A stretch of 62,158 nt of DNA, taken from assembly GCA_009784935.1 (NCBI GenBank), contig WQXI01000011.1:1-62158 (forward strand). The letters run 5' to 3'. The DNA comes from Treponema sp. (GTDB taxonomy: Bacteria; Spirochaetota; Spirochaetia; Treponematales; Breznakiellaceae). Below, in pieces: positions 8,176 to 17,039 of this stretch. Both the position numbers and the translations under genes were made by a program. Every line of letters begins with the position of its first letter. Position 1 is the stretch's first letter. Below the pieces are notes generated by a model. The model did no database searches. It was not told the origin of the DNA and was given only the letters and a program-made list of their open reading frames with translations.

Positions 8176-10233
8176 TTAACCGAGCTGATCTTTTGTATTT
8201 TCTAATAATGTAGAAATAACGCCGCTGGCTTCATTTACTTCTCCTGCGCGCTTAGTAACATTCAAAGAAATCTGCTGCAATGTTTCCATTTCTTGATAAA
8301 TTGTGCCGCTTTGTGTTTGTATCATTTCGGATTCATTTAATACATGAACAGTCATTTCTTTTATATGCTTTAGTGCGTTTAATATTTGAGCTCCTCCTTC
8401 GGCCTGTTTCGAAACAGCATTATCAACTTGGGTAAAAGATTTATCCATTTCTTTTATTTCCGTGAACATAGAATCCATTGCTTCTACAGTTTCACCGGAA
8501 AACTCCGTTACATGAGCTATTCTTTGTTCTATTTTTCTTATTTCTGCCGAAATCGCATCTGATTCTTTTGCTGATAATTCTGCCAGTTTTCGTATTTCGC
8601 TTGCTACAACAGCAAATCCTTTTCCGGATTCACCGGCATGAGCCGCTTCTATTGCCGCATTCATAGCAAGAATATTCGTATTTGCCGCAATCGCTGCAAT
8701 AGATTTATTTGCATTTTGCAGAGTAGCGGATTGTTCTTTAATACTTTGAATTTCTTCTCCTAATTTTAATAACATTGACTGCCCTGAGGCAGAAGAATTG
8801 CTAAGAACGTCAGTAGCTTTACTTACATTTTCTACGATAGAACGAATAGAAGCAATATTGCCGACCATTTGTTCGATTGCAGAGGATGATTGGTTAATAT
8901 GAGAGGCTTGCGTATGAACTGCACTATCTAAAGAATCTATAAACTTTACGATTTCTTTTACAGAATCCGAAGTCTGTGTCACAGATGTCATCTGAATATC
9001 AGTTTCTGACTTCATTGCATGCATATTGCCGTTAATAACTTCTAATTTATCAGAAGACTCGATAATTACGTCATTTAAGTGTTTACTGTTTACTGACATT
9101 TTCCAGATGTTATCATTAAGCGAATCGATTCCTTTTTTTAGACTATCACGAATTTTAATCAATGCCCGCTGTATATTACCTATCTCGTCATTTCTGAAAT
9201 TTTTAATATCTGTTGTAAAATCCATTTCTGCCAATGCGCCTGCGACTTTTTCGATTTCGAGTAATGGTTTTATGGCATTAAATATAAACCGGTTAAAAAT
9301 GACGAATATCAAAAATAAAACCAGCAGTATTGCAAAGAATAAAGTGGTCATACTTGAATTTAAATACATGGAAGGAGTAAATGGAAGAATTGCAACTATG
9401 TACCAGTTAAGACTAGGAATTTTTCCAACGGCATATTCAACATTATTTATATGAAAAATCTGAATTGTATCATTAGTTTTTATCCCTTTGGCAGCATCAA
9501 TAATAGAAACTCCAACTGCTTCAAAATAATCTTCTAGACTTTTTTTCTCCAGAACCAGGCTTTGATCCTTTGCGCCTGTTATCTCAAATAAAGAATTAAA
9601 AAGATAAAAAGGCATGTCATCGTAAACATACGAATAAAGATCGTTAATAAATCCGGTGATATTAATGCCCGGTCCGACAATACCGATTGCCTCTCCTTCG
9701 TCAAAAACTAATGCGTTTATCCAAAGCAATGTCCGGTTAAGACCAATGTCATAACTAACATTAAAAGCATAAGGCTGATTCATACCAAGCGTTCTTGGAT
9801 ACCATGCAGAAGCGGCATTTTCCGGATCAAGAGTGTAAACATATTCGTCTCCAAAATGATATCTTTTTGTTTTATCGCTTATCCAGAAAATATTATTTCC
9901 TGTAAAAGCTCTCCTATATCCGGCAAATTCTTTTAGAGCGAGTTCTTCTAAAACTAAATCTTCGGGGTTTTTAAAATGCTGTATTAATAAAGGTGAATCT
10001 GCCATTTTAAGGGCAATGGCAATTTCTGTACCAACTAAATTTTCAAGATATGCTTGTTTGGTTTCGATTAGTCTTGATAACCTTTCTATTGCATTGGTAC
10101 GAACAATTTGTGTCATAGAAATAAAGAAAACAATTGTCCCGGCAACCGCTATAATAGAAAAGAAAAAAATAGAAAAAACAAGAAACCTTCGTTTAATTGA
10201 CGTTTTTGAACCAGACAGCTTGATTTTATTCAT
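8176..10233 (-). CDS. Methyl-accepting chemotaxis protein, Cache type
   Basis: A 685-residue membrane chemoreceptor. Order: cytoplasmic start, first membrane helix about 19-41, a large periplasmic region about 42-297 of double-Cache type (aromatic-rich, with WYPRTLG and GIVGPGINITGF), second helix about 298-316, HAMP about 318-370, and a cytoplasmic signalling domain with the conserved hairpin tip [16 protein letters not shown] near residue 530. No C-terminal CheR-binding pentapeptide is seen. AAGGTAGG precedes the start. It follows the HD-domain gene by ten bases on the same strand, so the two are probably one operon. The ligand is unknown; double-Cache domains often bind amino acids or carboxylates. 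Confidence 0.93.
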   Translation of the reverse strand: MNKIKLSGSKTSIKRRFLVFSIFFFSIIAVAGTIVFFISMTQIVRTNAIERLSRLIETKQAYLENLVGTEIAIALKMADSPLLIQHFKNPEDLVLEELALKEFAGYRRAFTGNNIFWISDKTKRYHFGDEYVYTLDPENAASAWYPRTLGMNQPYAFNVSYDIGLNRTLLWINALVFDEGEAIGIVGPGINITGFINDLYSYVYDDMPFYLFNSLFEITGAKDQSLVLEKKSLEDYFEAVGVSIIDAAKGIKTNDTIQIFHINNVEYAVGKIPSLNWYIVAILPFTPSMYLNSSMTTLFFAILLVLFLIFVIFNRFIFNAIKPLLEIEKVAGALAEMDFTTDIKNFRNDEIGNIQRALIKIRDSLKKGIDSLNDNIWKMSVNSKHLNDVIIESSDKLEVINGNMHAMKSETDIQMTSVTQTSDSVKEIVKFIDSLDSAVHTQASHINQSSSAIEQMVGNIASIRSIVENVSKATDVLSNSSASGQSMLLKLGEEIQSIKEQSATLQNANKSIAAIAANTNILAMNAAIEAAHAGESGKGFAVVASEIRKLAELSAKESDAISAEIRKIEQRIAHVTEFSGETVEAMDSMFTEIKEMDKSFTQVDNAVSKQAEGGAQILNALKHIKEMTVHVLNESEMIQTQSGTIYQEMETLQQISLNVTKRAGEVNEASGVISTLLENTKDQLG

Positions 10234-10243
10234 AGTACCTACC

Positions 10244-11773
10244 TTATTTAGTTTTAAAAACTACAAAAATATTAAAAAGAATTGGGTCAAGCATACGATG
10301 TTTAATAACATATTCATTCCACATTACTTTAATAGCTTCGCTTTGAGTTAACACTTTGCTATTAACACGGTTTATATCGGTAAGACTATCGAAAATATCG
10401 ATTATTTCCAGTACCTTTGCCGGAAAGTAACTAAGAACTTCGCATTTAAGAAGGTTTTCTAGATCATACCCAATACAAAAATCCTGCGATTTTCCGGGAT
10501 TGTTCTTTCTAAAATTTAATAAATAATTATAATAAACGCCGTAACTATTACTATTGTTGTAATAGTCGTGATGGTAACCTGTAATAATAGCCGCTTCTCT
10601 GCAGTAATTTGTTTTATTTGTAATAGAAGATATGCCGATTTTTACATGTTCTGCCGCTTTGCCTCGGATATAATTTGCTTCACCTTCATTGTATTCTATA
10701 GAAGAATCTTTTCCTATATCATGAATTAATAATCCCAATGCCCAGTTATAAAATAAATTAGGCTGAATACCGCGCATCCCTTTATAAAAAACTCTTTCCA
10801 ATGTTATTTGACTAGGATCAAGATGCGGCAGTAAAGTTGCATAGAACGGAAAATATTTTTCTTTAAATTCTATCCGTAATCTGGCAACGGCATAAGATGA
10901 AGACATAAGTCTATTATAAAACTCAAAGAACGCAATGCCAGAAAGATATACTCTAATCATATGTTTTACAACAGGACACTCGCGTTTTTCCATCAGAGTG
11001 TTTATTAGTTCATTCTGAAAAAGATTTTCCATTTGAAAATACGAAGAAATCTTTACCATTTCTATTGTTGATTTTACAAGATTCTGCGTAAGACTTTTTG
11101 CATCATTATTTGGATACTGGATTGCACCCATTATTATATTTCTATTAATAATTGCCGTATCCCTGACAGCATTTACTAATACACCGGAAATTACCTTTGG
11201 ATCTTTTGTTTTGTCTGCAATAAGTTTATTTAATAAATTAACATGATAATCTATATTAGTTACTTCTTCTGAATGTTTTAACTTTGAAACATTTGGAACA
11301 TTTGGAGGATTTGGAACATTTGAATTATTCGTTTTATTTGCGGTAACCTGATTCAGCAAATCTAAATGAAAGCTTAAATCAGGTACTTCTTCTGAATTAT
11401 TCATTAAAGCGCTGGTTTCCTGTACAACTTCCTGCGCAGGTTGCTGCGCTGTAAGCACAACTTCTTGTTTCGGCGCTTTTGGATGAATATTAACATCCCA
11501 ATTAACAGGTTTAGTATTGGTTAATTCTTCAATTTTTTTTCTGCATTCTTCGGAAATAAAATAATTCCAGCTGTGTTCCTGCAGCCAAAAACGGCTTCCA
11601 CTTCCGAAAAGTGAACTAAACGGCATATTGCGTTTTTTCTTTTGTTCATTATTTACGCATATAATCGGAATATCGCCCTGCATCAGAATTTCTATAATTT
11701 CTTTTTCTAAATTTTTGTTTTGTTCCAGAGAAAATAAGTTTTTCACAGAAAGAAGATTTTCATTATTTTTCAT
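10244..11773 (-). CDS. HD-domain protein, HD-GYP-like, with variable N-terminal region
   Basis: A 509-residue cytoplasmic protein. The start at 11773 is preferred because GAGGAA stands eleven bases upstream; an ATG nine bases earlier is too close. Residues 1-180 are low-complexity with two similar segments (SEEVPDLSFHLDLLN and SEEVTNIDYHVNLLN), suggesting an internal duplication. The C-terminal half is helical with an HD motif (LIHDIGKDSS, about residue 350), then EHVKIG and GYHHDYYNN. The order resembles the HD-GYP phosphodiesterases of cyclic-di-GMP, but the GYP signature itself is not clear. It is the first gene of a pair with a chemoreceptor, suggesting a signalling role. Function inferred. 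Confidence 0.65.
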   Translation of the reverse strand: MKNNENLLSVKNLFSLEQNKNLEKEIIEILMQGDIPIICVNNEQKKKRNMPFSSLFGSGSRFWLQEHSWNYFISEECRKKIEELTNTKPVNWDVNIHPKAPKQEVVLTAQQPAQEVVQETSALMNNSEEVPDLSFHLDLLNQVTANKTNNSNVPNPPNVPNVSKLKHSEEVTNIDYHVNLLNKLIADKTKDPKVISGVLVNAVRDTAIINRNIIMGAIQYPNNDAKSLTQNLVKSTIEMVKISSYFQMENLFQNELINTLMEKRECPVVKHMIRVYLSGIAFFEFYNRLMSSSYAVARLRIEFKEKYFPFYATLLPHLDPSQITLERVFYKGMRGIQPNLFYNWALGLLIHDIGKDSSIEYNEGEANYIRGKAAEHVKIGISSITNKTNYCREAAIITGYHHDYYNNSNSYGVYYNYLLNFRKNNPGKSQDFCIGYDLENLLKCEVLSYFPAKVLEIIDIFDSLTDINRVNSKVLTQSEAIKVMWNEYVIKHRMLDPILFNIFVVFKTK

Positions 11774-11883
11774 TACGATCATTTCCTCGTAATATAATTA
11801 TAAAAAATAATCCGTACCAAAAGTGTACTAAAAATAATAAAAATGAAAGATTAAAATATTATTAAAAAAGCAAAAAACAAATC

Positions 11884-12007
11884 AACAACCCCGCCCTAAA
11901 GGGACGGGGTATGTTGTTCTTAAGAGGTATTTGCATTCGGGATTTAATACCTTTAATAAGCGCCATGAATCTCCCTCGCATAGCGAGTTCTTGGGTATTA
12001 AACCCCT
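11884..12007. ncRNA. Structured palindromic element, IS200/IS605-end or REP-like
   Basis: Four hairpins follow each other in about 125 bases: 11884-11918 (AACAAC...GTTGTT around CCCCGCCCTAAAGGGACGGGG split by loop), 11925-11952 (AGGTATT...AATACCT), 11975-11987 (CTCGC ATA GCGAG) and a GGGTATTAAACCC stretch at 11993-12005. On the minus strand the first reads as a CCCCGTCCC-TTTA-GGGCGGGG stem, which recalls the right ends of IS200/IS605 elements and the associated HEARO/omega RNAs. No transposase or TnpB is next to it, so it would be a solo end or a REP-type element. It separates two minus-strand operons. Confidence 0.5.
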
Positions 12008-12017
12008 CAGCACGAAT

Positions 12018-12046
12018 AAAAATATTAATGTTTTATTAATATTTTT
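12018..12046 (-). terminator. AT-only inverted repeat at the end of the kinase gene
   Basis: A perfect 12-bp inverted repeat (AAAAATATTAAT, loop GTTTT, ATTAATATTTTT) spans the stop codon of the histidine kinase. On the minus strand the right arm ends in T5, so it could act as a weak terminator, but the stem has no GC pairs. Confidence 0.35.
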
Positions 12047-13335
12047 GGTATTTTTATTACAGCATTTGTTCCAATTTTTTCTTTACTAGATATTATTAAT
12101 GTCCCGCCGCATTGTTCTTTTAGTCTTTGAGTTACATTATTAATGCCTATATGTGTCTTTGATTCTTCTGCAAAGTTGTCTGCGTTATACCCTGCTCCAT
12201 CATCTGACACAGATACAATAAATTCATTGGCGGTCTCACTAACAGAGATTGTTATAGTACCGCCGCCTTCTTTTTGGCCAATTCCATGCTTAACTGCATT
12301 TTCTACTATTGGCTGTATAGAAAGCGGAGGCAGCATAAAACCTCCGGATTCAATATTATAGATAACGTTCAGAGCTTCTCTGTACATCGATTTTTCGAGA
12401 CCTAGATATCCTTTTACATGTTCAATTTCTTTTTCTACACTTATCAATCCTTTGTCATTGAGTGATTCCATATTACTCCGCAGATACTTAGAAAAGTCCA
12501 GTGTCGCTTTTTTTGCTTTTTCCGGGTCTTCGTCACAAAGCTGGGCAATTGCAGAAAGAGCGTTATACAAAAAATGCGGCTGAATCTGCGAGAGCATGAT
12601 AGAAACCTTACTCTTAGTCAATTCTAATTCTTTTTGCTTGATCTGCTGTGATAATTCGCTTTGTATACTTGCGTAATAAATCAAAATAGCAAGCGTTATA
12701 GAAAAATTTATTAATGTTAATCTCCATAAAAACAGCTCTATTAAAATAGCTGTTATAGGCAGAACCGCGTATGACAAAAGGGTTATGAATTCTCTTTTAC
12801 TTAAAATTTTATTATAAGCGACAAGCAGACCTGTACCGATAGCAATGCAGCCAAATGAAAGAAACCGGCTAAACAGCAGCCATTTGTCAAGTTCTCTTAA
12901 TACAATGTAGTGGCTTATATCTGTCATATAGTACATGGTAATAGGCACCAAAATGATTGTGCTTATAATATCAATTATGCATGTAGCAATTGCAATATAC
13001 GCCGCATAAACAGCTGTTTTAGAAATCACTGTTCTCTCTTTAAGTATGGTTAATATTAATTCAATATAAAATATCAATATAACAGGTCCAAAAAGAGGAA
13101 TTAAAATAACCAGCGATTTCATCAAAATCGTATTTTCCATAATAGCTTTGATGTCAAAAATGTTTTCTGTAATTATTACAAATAAACCTATAATATTTAC
13201 AATAATAATACGGATAAAAATACGGCTGCGTTTTAACTCTCTGTACTCGCTTGTCACTGCAAAAAACAAAATAAGCAGACAAATAACAGCGTTTATAATA
13301 TTTATTGTTATATCGATATAATCTGCCGAATACAT
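12025..13335 (-). CDS. LytS/YehU-family sensor histidine kinase
   Basis: A 436-residue membrane kinase. The first 215 residues hold about seven hydrophobic helices with no soluble sensor domain. A short coiled coil leads to the His_kinase motif of this family, QIQPHFLYNAL (His near residue 252), and then a GHKL ATPase domain with IQPIVENAVKHGI (N box) and DDGAGY and IGINNVTQRL (G boxes). CGGAG precedes the start inside the end of the upstream regulator gene, two bases away, so the pair is translated together. The signal is unknown; a ligand within or at the membrane is likely from the lack of an extracellular domain. Confidence 0.92.
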   Translation of the reverse strand: MYSADYIDITINIINAVICLLILFFAVTSEYRELKRSRIFIRIIIVNIIGLFVIITENIFDIKAIMENTILMKSLVILIPLFGPVILIFYIELILTILKERTVISKTAVYAAYIAIATCIIDIISTIILVPITMYYMTDISHYIVLRELDKWLLFSRFLSFGCIAIGTGLLVAYNKILSKREFITLLSYAVLPITAILIELFLWRLTLINFSITLAILIYYASIQSELSQQIKQKELELTKSKVSIMLSQIQPHFLYNALSAIAQLCDEDPEKAKKATLDFSKYLRSNMESLNDKGLISVEKEIEHVKGYLGLEKSMYREALNVIYNIESGGFMLPPLSIQPIVENAVKHGIGQKEGGGTITISVSETANEFIVSVSDDGAGYNADNFAEESKTHIGINNVTQRLKEQCGGTLIISSKEKIGTNAVIKIPKILIKH

Positions 13336-13337
13336 TG

Positions 13338-14141
13338 TTATACCGCTCCGTTTAAGATTTTTCTAAAATTCCATTTTGAGCTCTCTGCCCAGCTGTATTG
13401 AGACATATATTCTCCCGCATAAGCATTTACGCATGCCGGATCGCCTTTCATAAATTCATAACTGTCGCAGATTATTTTATCAGAAACAATTGCAATGCTG
13501 TTTCGTTGTTTTATAATAATGTCATTAATACCAGCTGCTTTCAGCTTTCCGATTAAATCACTTATTAATTTACGTAAATATGCCTTTAAATTATCAGAGT
13601 CAGATTCATTTTCCCAAAGTACGGCGCAAAGCTCATTCATATTTACAGCCGCTCCTTTGCGGTTAATTAAATACGCAAGCAATTCCTTTGTTTTACTATA
13701 ATCAAATTTTAGCGCTTTACCGTAAGAAAAAACTTCAAAGTTTCCAAAGGTCTGCGCATAAAACCTAGCGCTGCTTTTTTGATCGGGCTGATACCGCAAA
13801 TTTTTTATTTCCTGTTCCACTGCTTCTTTTGTAACCGGCTTTAAAAGGTATCCGCTGGGATAAAGCCCAAACGCCTTAGCTGCATACTCGGAATAGGCAG
13901 TTGCAAAAATAATATTTATTTTGGGGTTATAATCCTTTAGCTCTTTTGCCAGCTCAAGGCCGTTCATACCCCACATTCTGATGTCCAAAAACGCGATATC
14001 ACATTGATTATCTTTGGCAAACGCTAACAGCTCTGTTGGCTTACTGAACACAAAAATTTGGGCTGATGGCTGCGCCTCAGCAATCGAACTGACCAGCAGT
14101 TTCAGAGCCGATTCATTGTCGTCAATGGCAAGAATCTTCAT
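13338..14141 (-). CDS. Response regulator with receiver and SARP-type winged-helix output
   Basis: A 267-residue regulator paired with the LytS-type kinase. Residues 1-115 are a receiver domain with acidic pocket Asp7-Asp8, phospho-acceptor Asp53 (FLDIRMWGMNG), Thr81 and Lys101. Residues about 125-230 resemble the OmpR-like winged helix of SARP/AfsR activators (FGNFEVFSYG, KTKELLAYLINRKGAAV, LCAVLWENES). The usual partner of LytS kinases carries a LytTR domain instead, so the output module is unusual, though receiver-SARP proteins occur in other Firmicutes and spirochaetes. It is the first gene of the pair and is transcribed divergently from cdaA. Targets are unknown. Confidence 0.88.
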   Translation of the reverse strand: MKILAIDDNESALKLLVSSIAEAQPSAQIFVFSKPTELLAFAKDNQCDIAFLDIRMWGMNGLELAKELKDYNPKINIIFATAYSEYAAKAFGLYPSGYLLKPVTKEAVEQEIKNLRYQPDQKSSARFYAQTFGNFEVFSYGKALKFDYSKTKELLAYLINRKGAAVNMNELCAVLWENESDSDNLKAYLRKLISDLIGKLKAAGINDIIIKQRNSIAIVSDKIICDSYEFMKGDPACVNAYAGEYMSQYSWAESSKWNFRKILNGAV

Positions 14142-14256
14142 TATGGTTATTTTACATTAATTTTTGATATAAATCACTAAAAAATAGCTAAAAGACCAAG
14201 ATAACTAACAATGTTACAGATATACATTTTTTTGATTGCCTGATATAGTAAAGGTA

Positions 14257-15093
14257 ATGGTCTGGTTACAATGGCTGTCTTCAATTTATGAGTTTATCCG
14301 CCCGGTTTTGGACGTTGCCCTGCTGGCATTTCTCCTTTATAAGGGTTATGAACTTTTAGAAAAAACACAGGCGCTTCCTCTTGTAAAAGGCGCGGGCTTT
14401 TTAGCGCTTGTTTACGGCATAGCGTTTCTTTTTAAACTTACCGCATTACAATGGGTGCTTACTATAATTGCACCAGGGCTTTTTATCGCGATTGCAATTG
14501 TGTTTCAGCCGGAACTAAGAAAAATATTCATGCGGCTTGGGCAGACTGATTTTTTTAGGCCTAACGCTACAGTCCAAATAGGAAAGCTTGACGCAGTTAT
14601 AACTGCCGCAGAGCTTCTTTCCCAAAGACGCCGCGGAATGCTGATTGTCTTTCCGAGAAAGATTCATTTAAAAAACATTATAGAGACAGGAACAAGGATT
14701 AATGCCGAAATTTCTTCGAGTCTGATAATTTCTATATATGAATTTGACGGTCCCCTTCATGACGGCGCGATGGTTATTCAAAACGGCAAAATCGCAGCCG
14801 CTTCCTGCTTTCTGCCGCTTTCCGAAAGACAGGACATTCGCAAAAATTTCGGCACACGCCACCGCGCAAGCCTTGGAATGGCGGAACAATCCGACGCTGT
14901 GGTTCTAATTGTATCAGAAGAAACAGGGGCTATGTCGCTGGCTTACGATTCCAAGCTTTATTATGACTTAACAACGGCAGAAATTACCCGTAAATTAATG
15001 GAACTCCTTGACAAGGGAAGCAGAAAAGATTCTTCGCAGGCTCTGGAAGACAAAGATCCTTCGTCAGAAAACAGGGAGGTTCTTGTTGAATAG
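14257..15093 (+). CDS. cdaA: Membrane diadenylate cyclase CdaA (DisA_N domain)
   Basis: Makes cyclic di-AMP from two ATP. The 278-residue product has three membrane helices in the first 90 residues, then the DAC domain with the catalytic signatures HDGAMV (about residue 168-173) and TRHRAS (about 201-206), plus FQPELR as in CdaA. The ATG at 14257 matches the family N-terminus (short helix, then FIRPVLD); AAGG is close to it, and an upstream TTG at 14236 is possible. It overlaps cdaR. The regulator CdaR and the neighbour arrangement are as in other bacteria with CdaA, where c-di-AMP controls potassium and osmolyte balance and envelope stress. Confidence 0.95.
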   Translation: MVWLQWLSSIYEFIRPVLDVALLAFLLYKGYELLEKTQALPLVKGAGFLALVYGIAFLFKLTALQWVLTIIAPGLFIAIAIVFQPELRKIFMRLGQTDFFRPNATVQIGKLDAVITAAELLSQRRRGMLIVFPRKIHLKNIIETGTRINAEISSSLIISIYEFDGPLHDGAMVIQNGKIAAASCFLPLSERQDIRKNFGTRHRASLGMAEQSDAVVLIVSEETGAMSLAYDSKLYYDLTTAEITRKLMELLDKGSRKDSSQALEDKDPSSENREVLVE

Positions 15094-15799
15094 CGCAAAA
15101 ATTATTGCAAAAATAACAGAAAAATGGCCGGTAAAAGTTCTCTCTTTGGCGGCTGCGATAATAATTTCTGTTTTTTACAGAATGAACAACCTCGAAACAA
15201 GATTTTTTACTGTCCCTCTTATCATTCAATCCAGCGAAACATTAATCCCTGCCGCATCATTTCCAAGCGCGGTAAGAATATCACTACGCGGCGAAGCTGA
15301 CGGAATACAGCCGATTCTGGAAGAAGATATCGAAGCTTTTATAGATCTGGGAAGGTATACCTTAGAAGGAAATTACAGAGTGCCGGTACAGATCCGCAAA
15401 AGGGGCAGCGCGCTTGGCGTTGAACCTTTGGAAATTTCTGTGCTCCCGATTGAGATTCCTCTTTTACTCGAACAAATGGAAACAAAAAATATTAATGTAT
15501 TTCCTGTTTTTTACGGAACTGTCGCTGACGGATTTGAGTTAACCTACCAATCTTTGATTCCCGGGAGCATAACTGTTACAGGACCCCGCAGTGTTTTAGA
15601 AAATCATATCGAGTTTTATACAGAAATTATTAATCTTGACAGACGGTATGATGATTTTTCTATTATGGTAAATATTGTTAATGACAACCATCTGATCTCT
15701 ATTTTGGGAAACAGAATGCTTGAGTTCCGCGGTTCGATTAAAAGGATAGCGAGAGAAGAAGAGGAAAAAGAAGAAGAAAACGGAGAACTCCTGCAATGA
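15086..15799 (+). CDS. cdaR: CdaR / YbbR-domain regulator of CdaA
   Basis: A 237-residue protein anchored by one N-terminal membrane helix (VLSLAAAIIISVFYRM) followed by YbbR-type repeats of beta strands (FTVPLII, LIPAASFPSAVRISLRG, YRVPVQIRKRG, NVFPVFYGTVADGFEL, SITVTGP) and an acidic tail. The start is a TTG at 15086 with GGGAGG six bases upstream; it overlaps the cdaA stop. YbbR/CdaR proteins bind CdaA and tune its activity from outside the membrane. The frame continues upstream but inside cdaA without a suitable site. Confidence 0.88.
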   Translation: MNSAKIIAKITEKWPVKVLSLAAAIIISVFYRMNNLETRFFTVPLIIQSSETLIPAASFPSAVRISLRGEADGIQPILEEDIEAFIDLGRYTLEGNYRVPVQIRKRGSALGVEPLEISVLPIEIPLLLEQMETKNINVFPVFYGTVADGFELTYQSLIPGSITVTGPRSVLENHIEFYTEIINLDRRYDDFSIMVNIVNDNHLISILGNRMLEFRGSIKRIAREEEEKEEENGELLQ

Positions 15800-16170
15800 T
15801 TATCGGAGTTGGTATCGACATTGTCGAGGTAAAACGGATGGAACGCTGGCTTTTAAATGAAAGTCTATTAGAAAGGTATTTTCACAGCGACGAAATCTCG
15901 CTTGCTTTGTCCAGAAAAAACAGCGCGGCTTTAACCCTTGCCGCACGCTTTGCTGCAAAAGAAGCTTTTGGCAAAGCCCTCGGAACAGGGCTTTTAGATA
16001 TTTCGCTTAAAGATATTGTGGTTTTAAACAATAATAACGGAAAACCGTATATAATGTTAAGTGATACGGCGCAAAAAGCGTTTGAAACATCAGGCGCAAA
16101 CAGGATGCATATTTCTATGTCACACGAAAAAGAAAATGCAATCGCCATCATCATAATAGAAAGGGCATAA
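15796..16170 (+). CDS. acpS: Holo-[acyl-carrier-protein] synthase
   Basis: Transfers the 4'-phosphopantetheine arm from CoA to apo-ACP. At 124 residues the length is normal. Seen: N-terminal MIIGVGIDIVEVKR with the metal-binding Asp8 motif (GIDIVE), AARFAAKEAFGKALGTG with the second metal-binding Glu, and the closing SMSHEKENAIAIIIIE. The start overlaps the cdaR stop by four bases (ATGA), so translation is coupled. Confidence 0.95.
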   Translation: MIIGVGIDIVEVKRMERWLLNESLLERYFHSDEISLALSRKNSAALTLAARFAAKEAFGKALGTGLLDISLKDIVVLNNNNGKPYIMLSDTAQKAFETSGANRMHISMSHEKENAIAIIIIERA

Positions 16171-16172
16171 TA

Positions 16173-17039
16173 ATGAAAAGGAAAAAGAAGGAAGAAGAAG
16201 ACAAAGATCTAAAAGTTACTTTTCAATCTAAAAAGGAATTTGAATGTCCTGTCTGTATTTCCAGGTTTCATAAAGAGGAACTTTTTTCTGGCGGAGGCAG
16301 GCTTATCGCGGGAAAATTAACCGAAGAACTCCATCGTCTTTATGAACCTTCTGCAAAGTACGGCGTAATTTTTCCTCTTGTTTACGAAGCAATTGTATGC
16401 CCCGAATGCTGGTTTTCTTCTATGGAAGCTGATTTTTCGCTTTTGCCGGTTGATAAAAGAGAAACAGCAAAAAATGATATTGATAAACGTATGAAAGAAA
16501 CTCAGCTTATTTTTCCGAATGTAGAGTTTCATGAAAACAGAACTTTAATGGACGGAGCAGCTTCGCTCTATTTAACTCTGCGCTGTTATGACTACTATAA
16601 TAAACAGACATCTCCGACAATTAAACAGGGTCTTGCCGCGATTAGGTGCGCTTGGCTTTTAGACGAACTTGATAAAAAATATCCCGGTCAGCATTATGAC
16701 TGGGTTGCAATGCTCTTTAGAAAAAAATCTCAGTATTTGTACAACGAAGCGCTGTCACGCGAACAAAGCGGCAGGGAAACTCTTTCCGGCATAAAAGTAT
16801 TTGGTCCTGATACCGATAAGAATTACTCGTACGAAGGAATGCTGTACATGTGCGCATATCTTAGGTATAAATACGGACCTGCTCATGATGAGGCAACAAG
16901 AACTACATCTTTAGAAGAAGCCCGCAGAACAATCGCAAAATTATTTGGTATGGGAAAATCTTCCAAGGATAAGCCGGGCGCGTTTTTGGAACATGCAAGA
17001 ACTCTTTATGACACAATAAACAAAGAATTATCAGTATAA
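16173..17039 (+). CDS. DUF2225 protein
   Basis: A 288-residue cytoplasmic protein of unknown role. It opens with a highly charged stretch of Lys and Glu, then has CPVC (residues 25-28) and a second CPEC pair about residue 76-79, which probably bind one zinc as in rubredoxin-like knuckles. The rest is helical with repeats of Arg-rich helices, recalling TPR-like packing. DUF2225 proteins occur in spirochaetes and Firmicutes. It starts two bases after acpS and its stop overlaps the truA start, so it is part of the same operon. No function is assigned. Confidence 0.85.
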   Translation: MKRKKKEEEDKDLKVTFQSKKEFECPVCISRFHKEELFSGGGRLIAGKLTEELHRLYEPSAKYGVIFPLVYEAIVCPECWFSSMEADFSLLPVDKRETAKNDIDKRMKETQLIFPNVEFHENRTLMDGAASLYLTLRCYDYYNKQTSPTIKQGLAAIRCAWLLDELDKKYPGQHYDWVAMLFRKKSQYLYNEALSREQSGRETLSGIKVFGPDTDKNYSYEGMLYMCAYLRYKYGPAHDEATRTTSLEEARRTIAKLFGMGKSSKDKPGAFLEHARTLYDTINKELSV

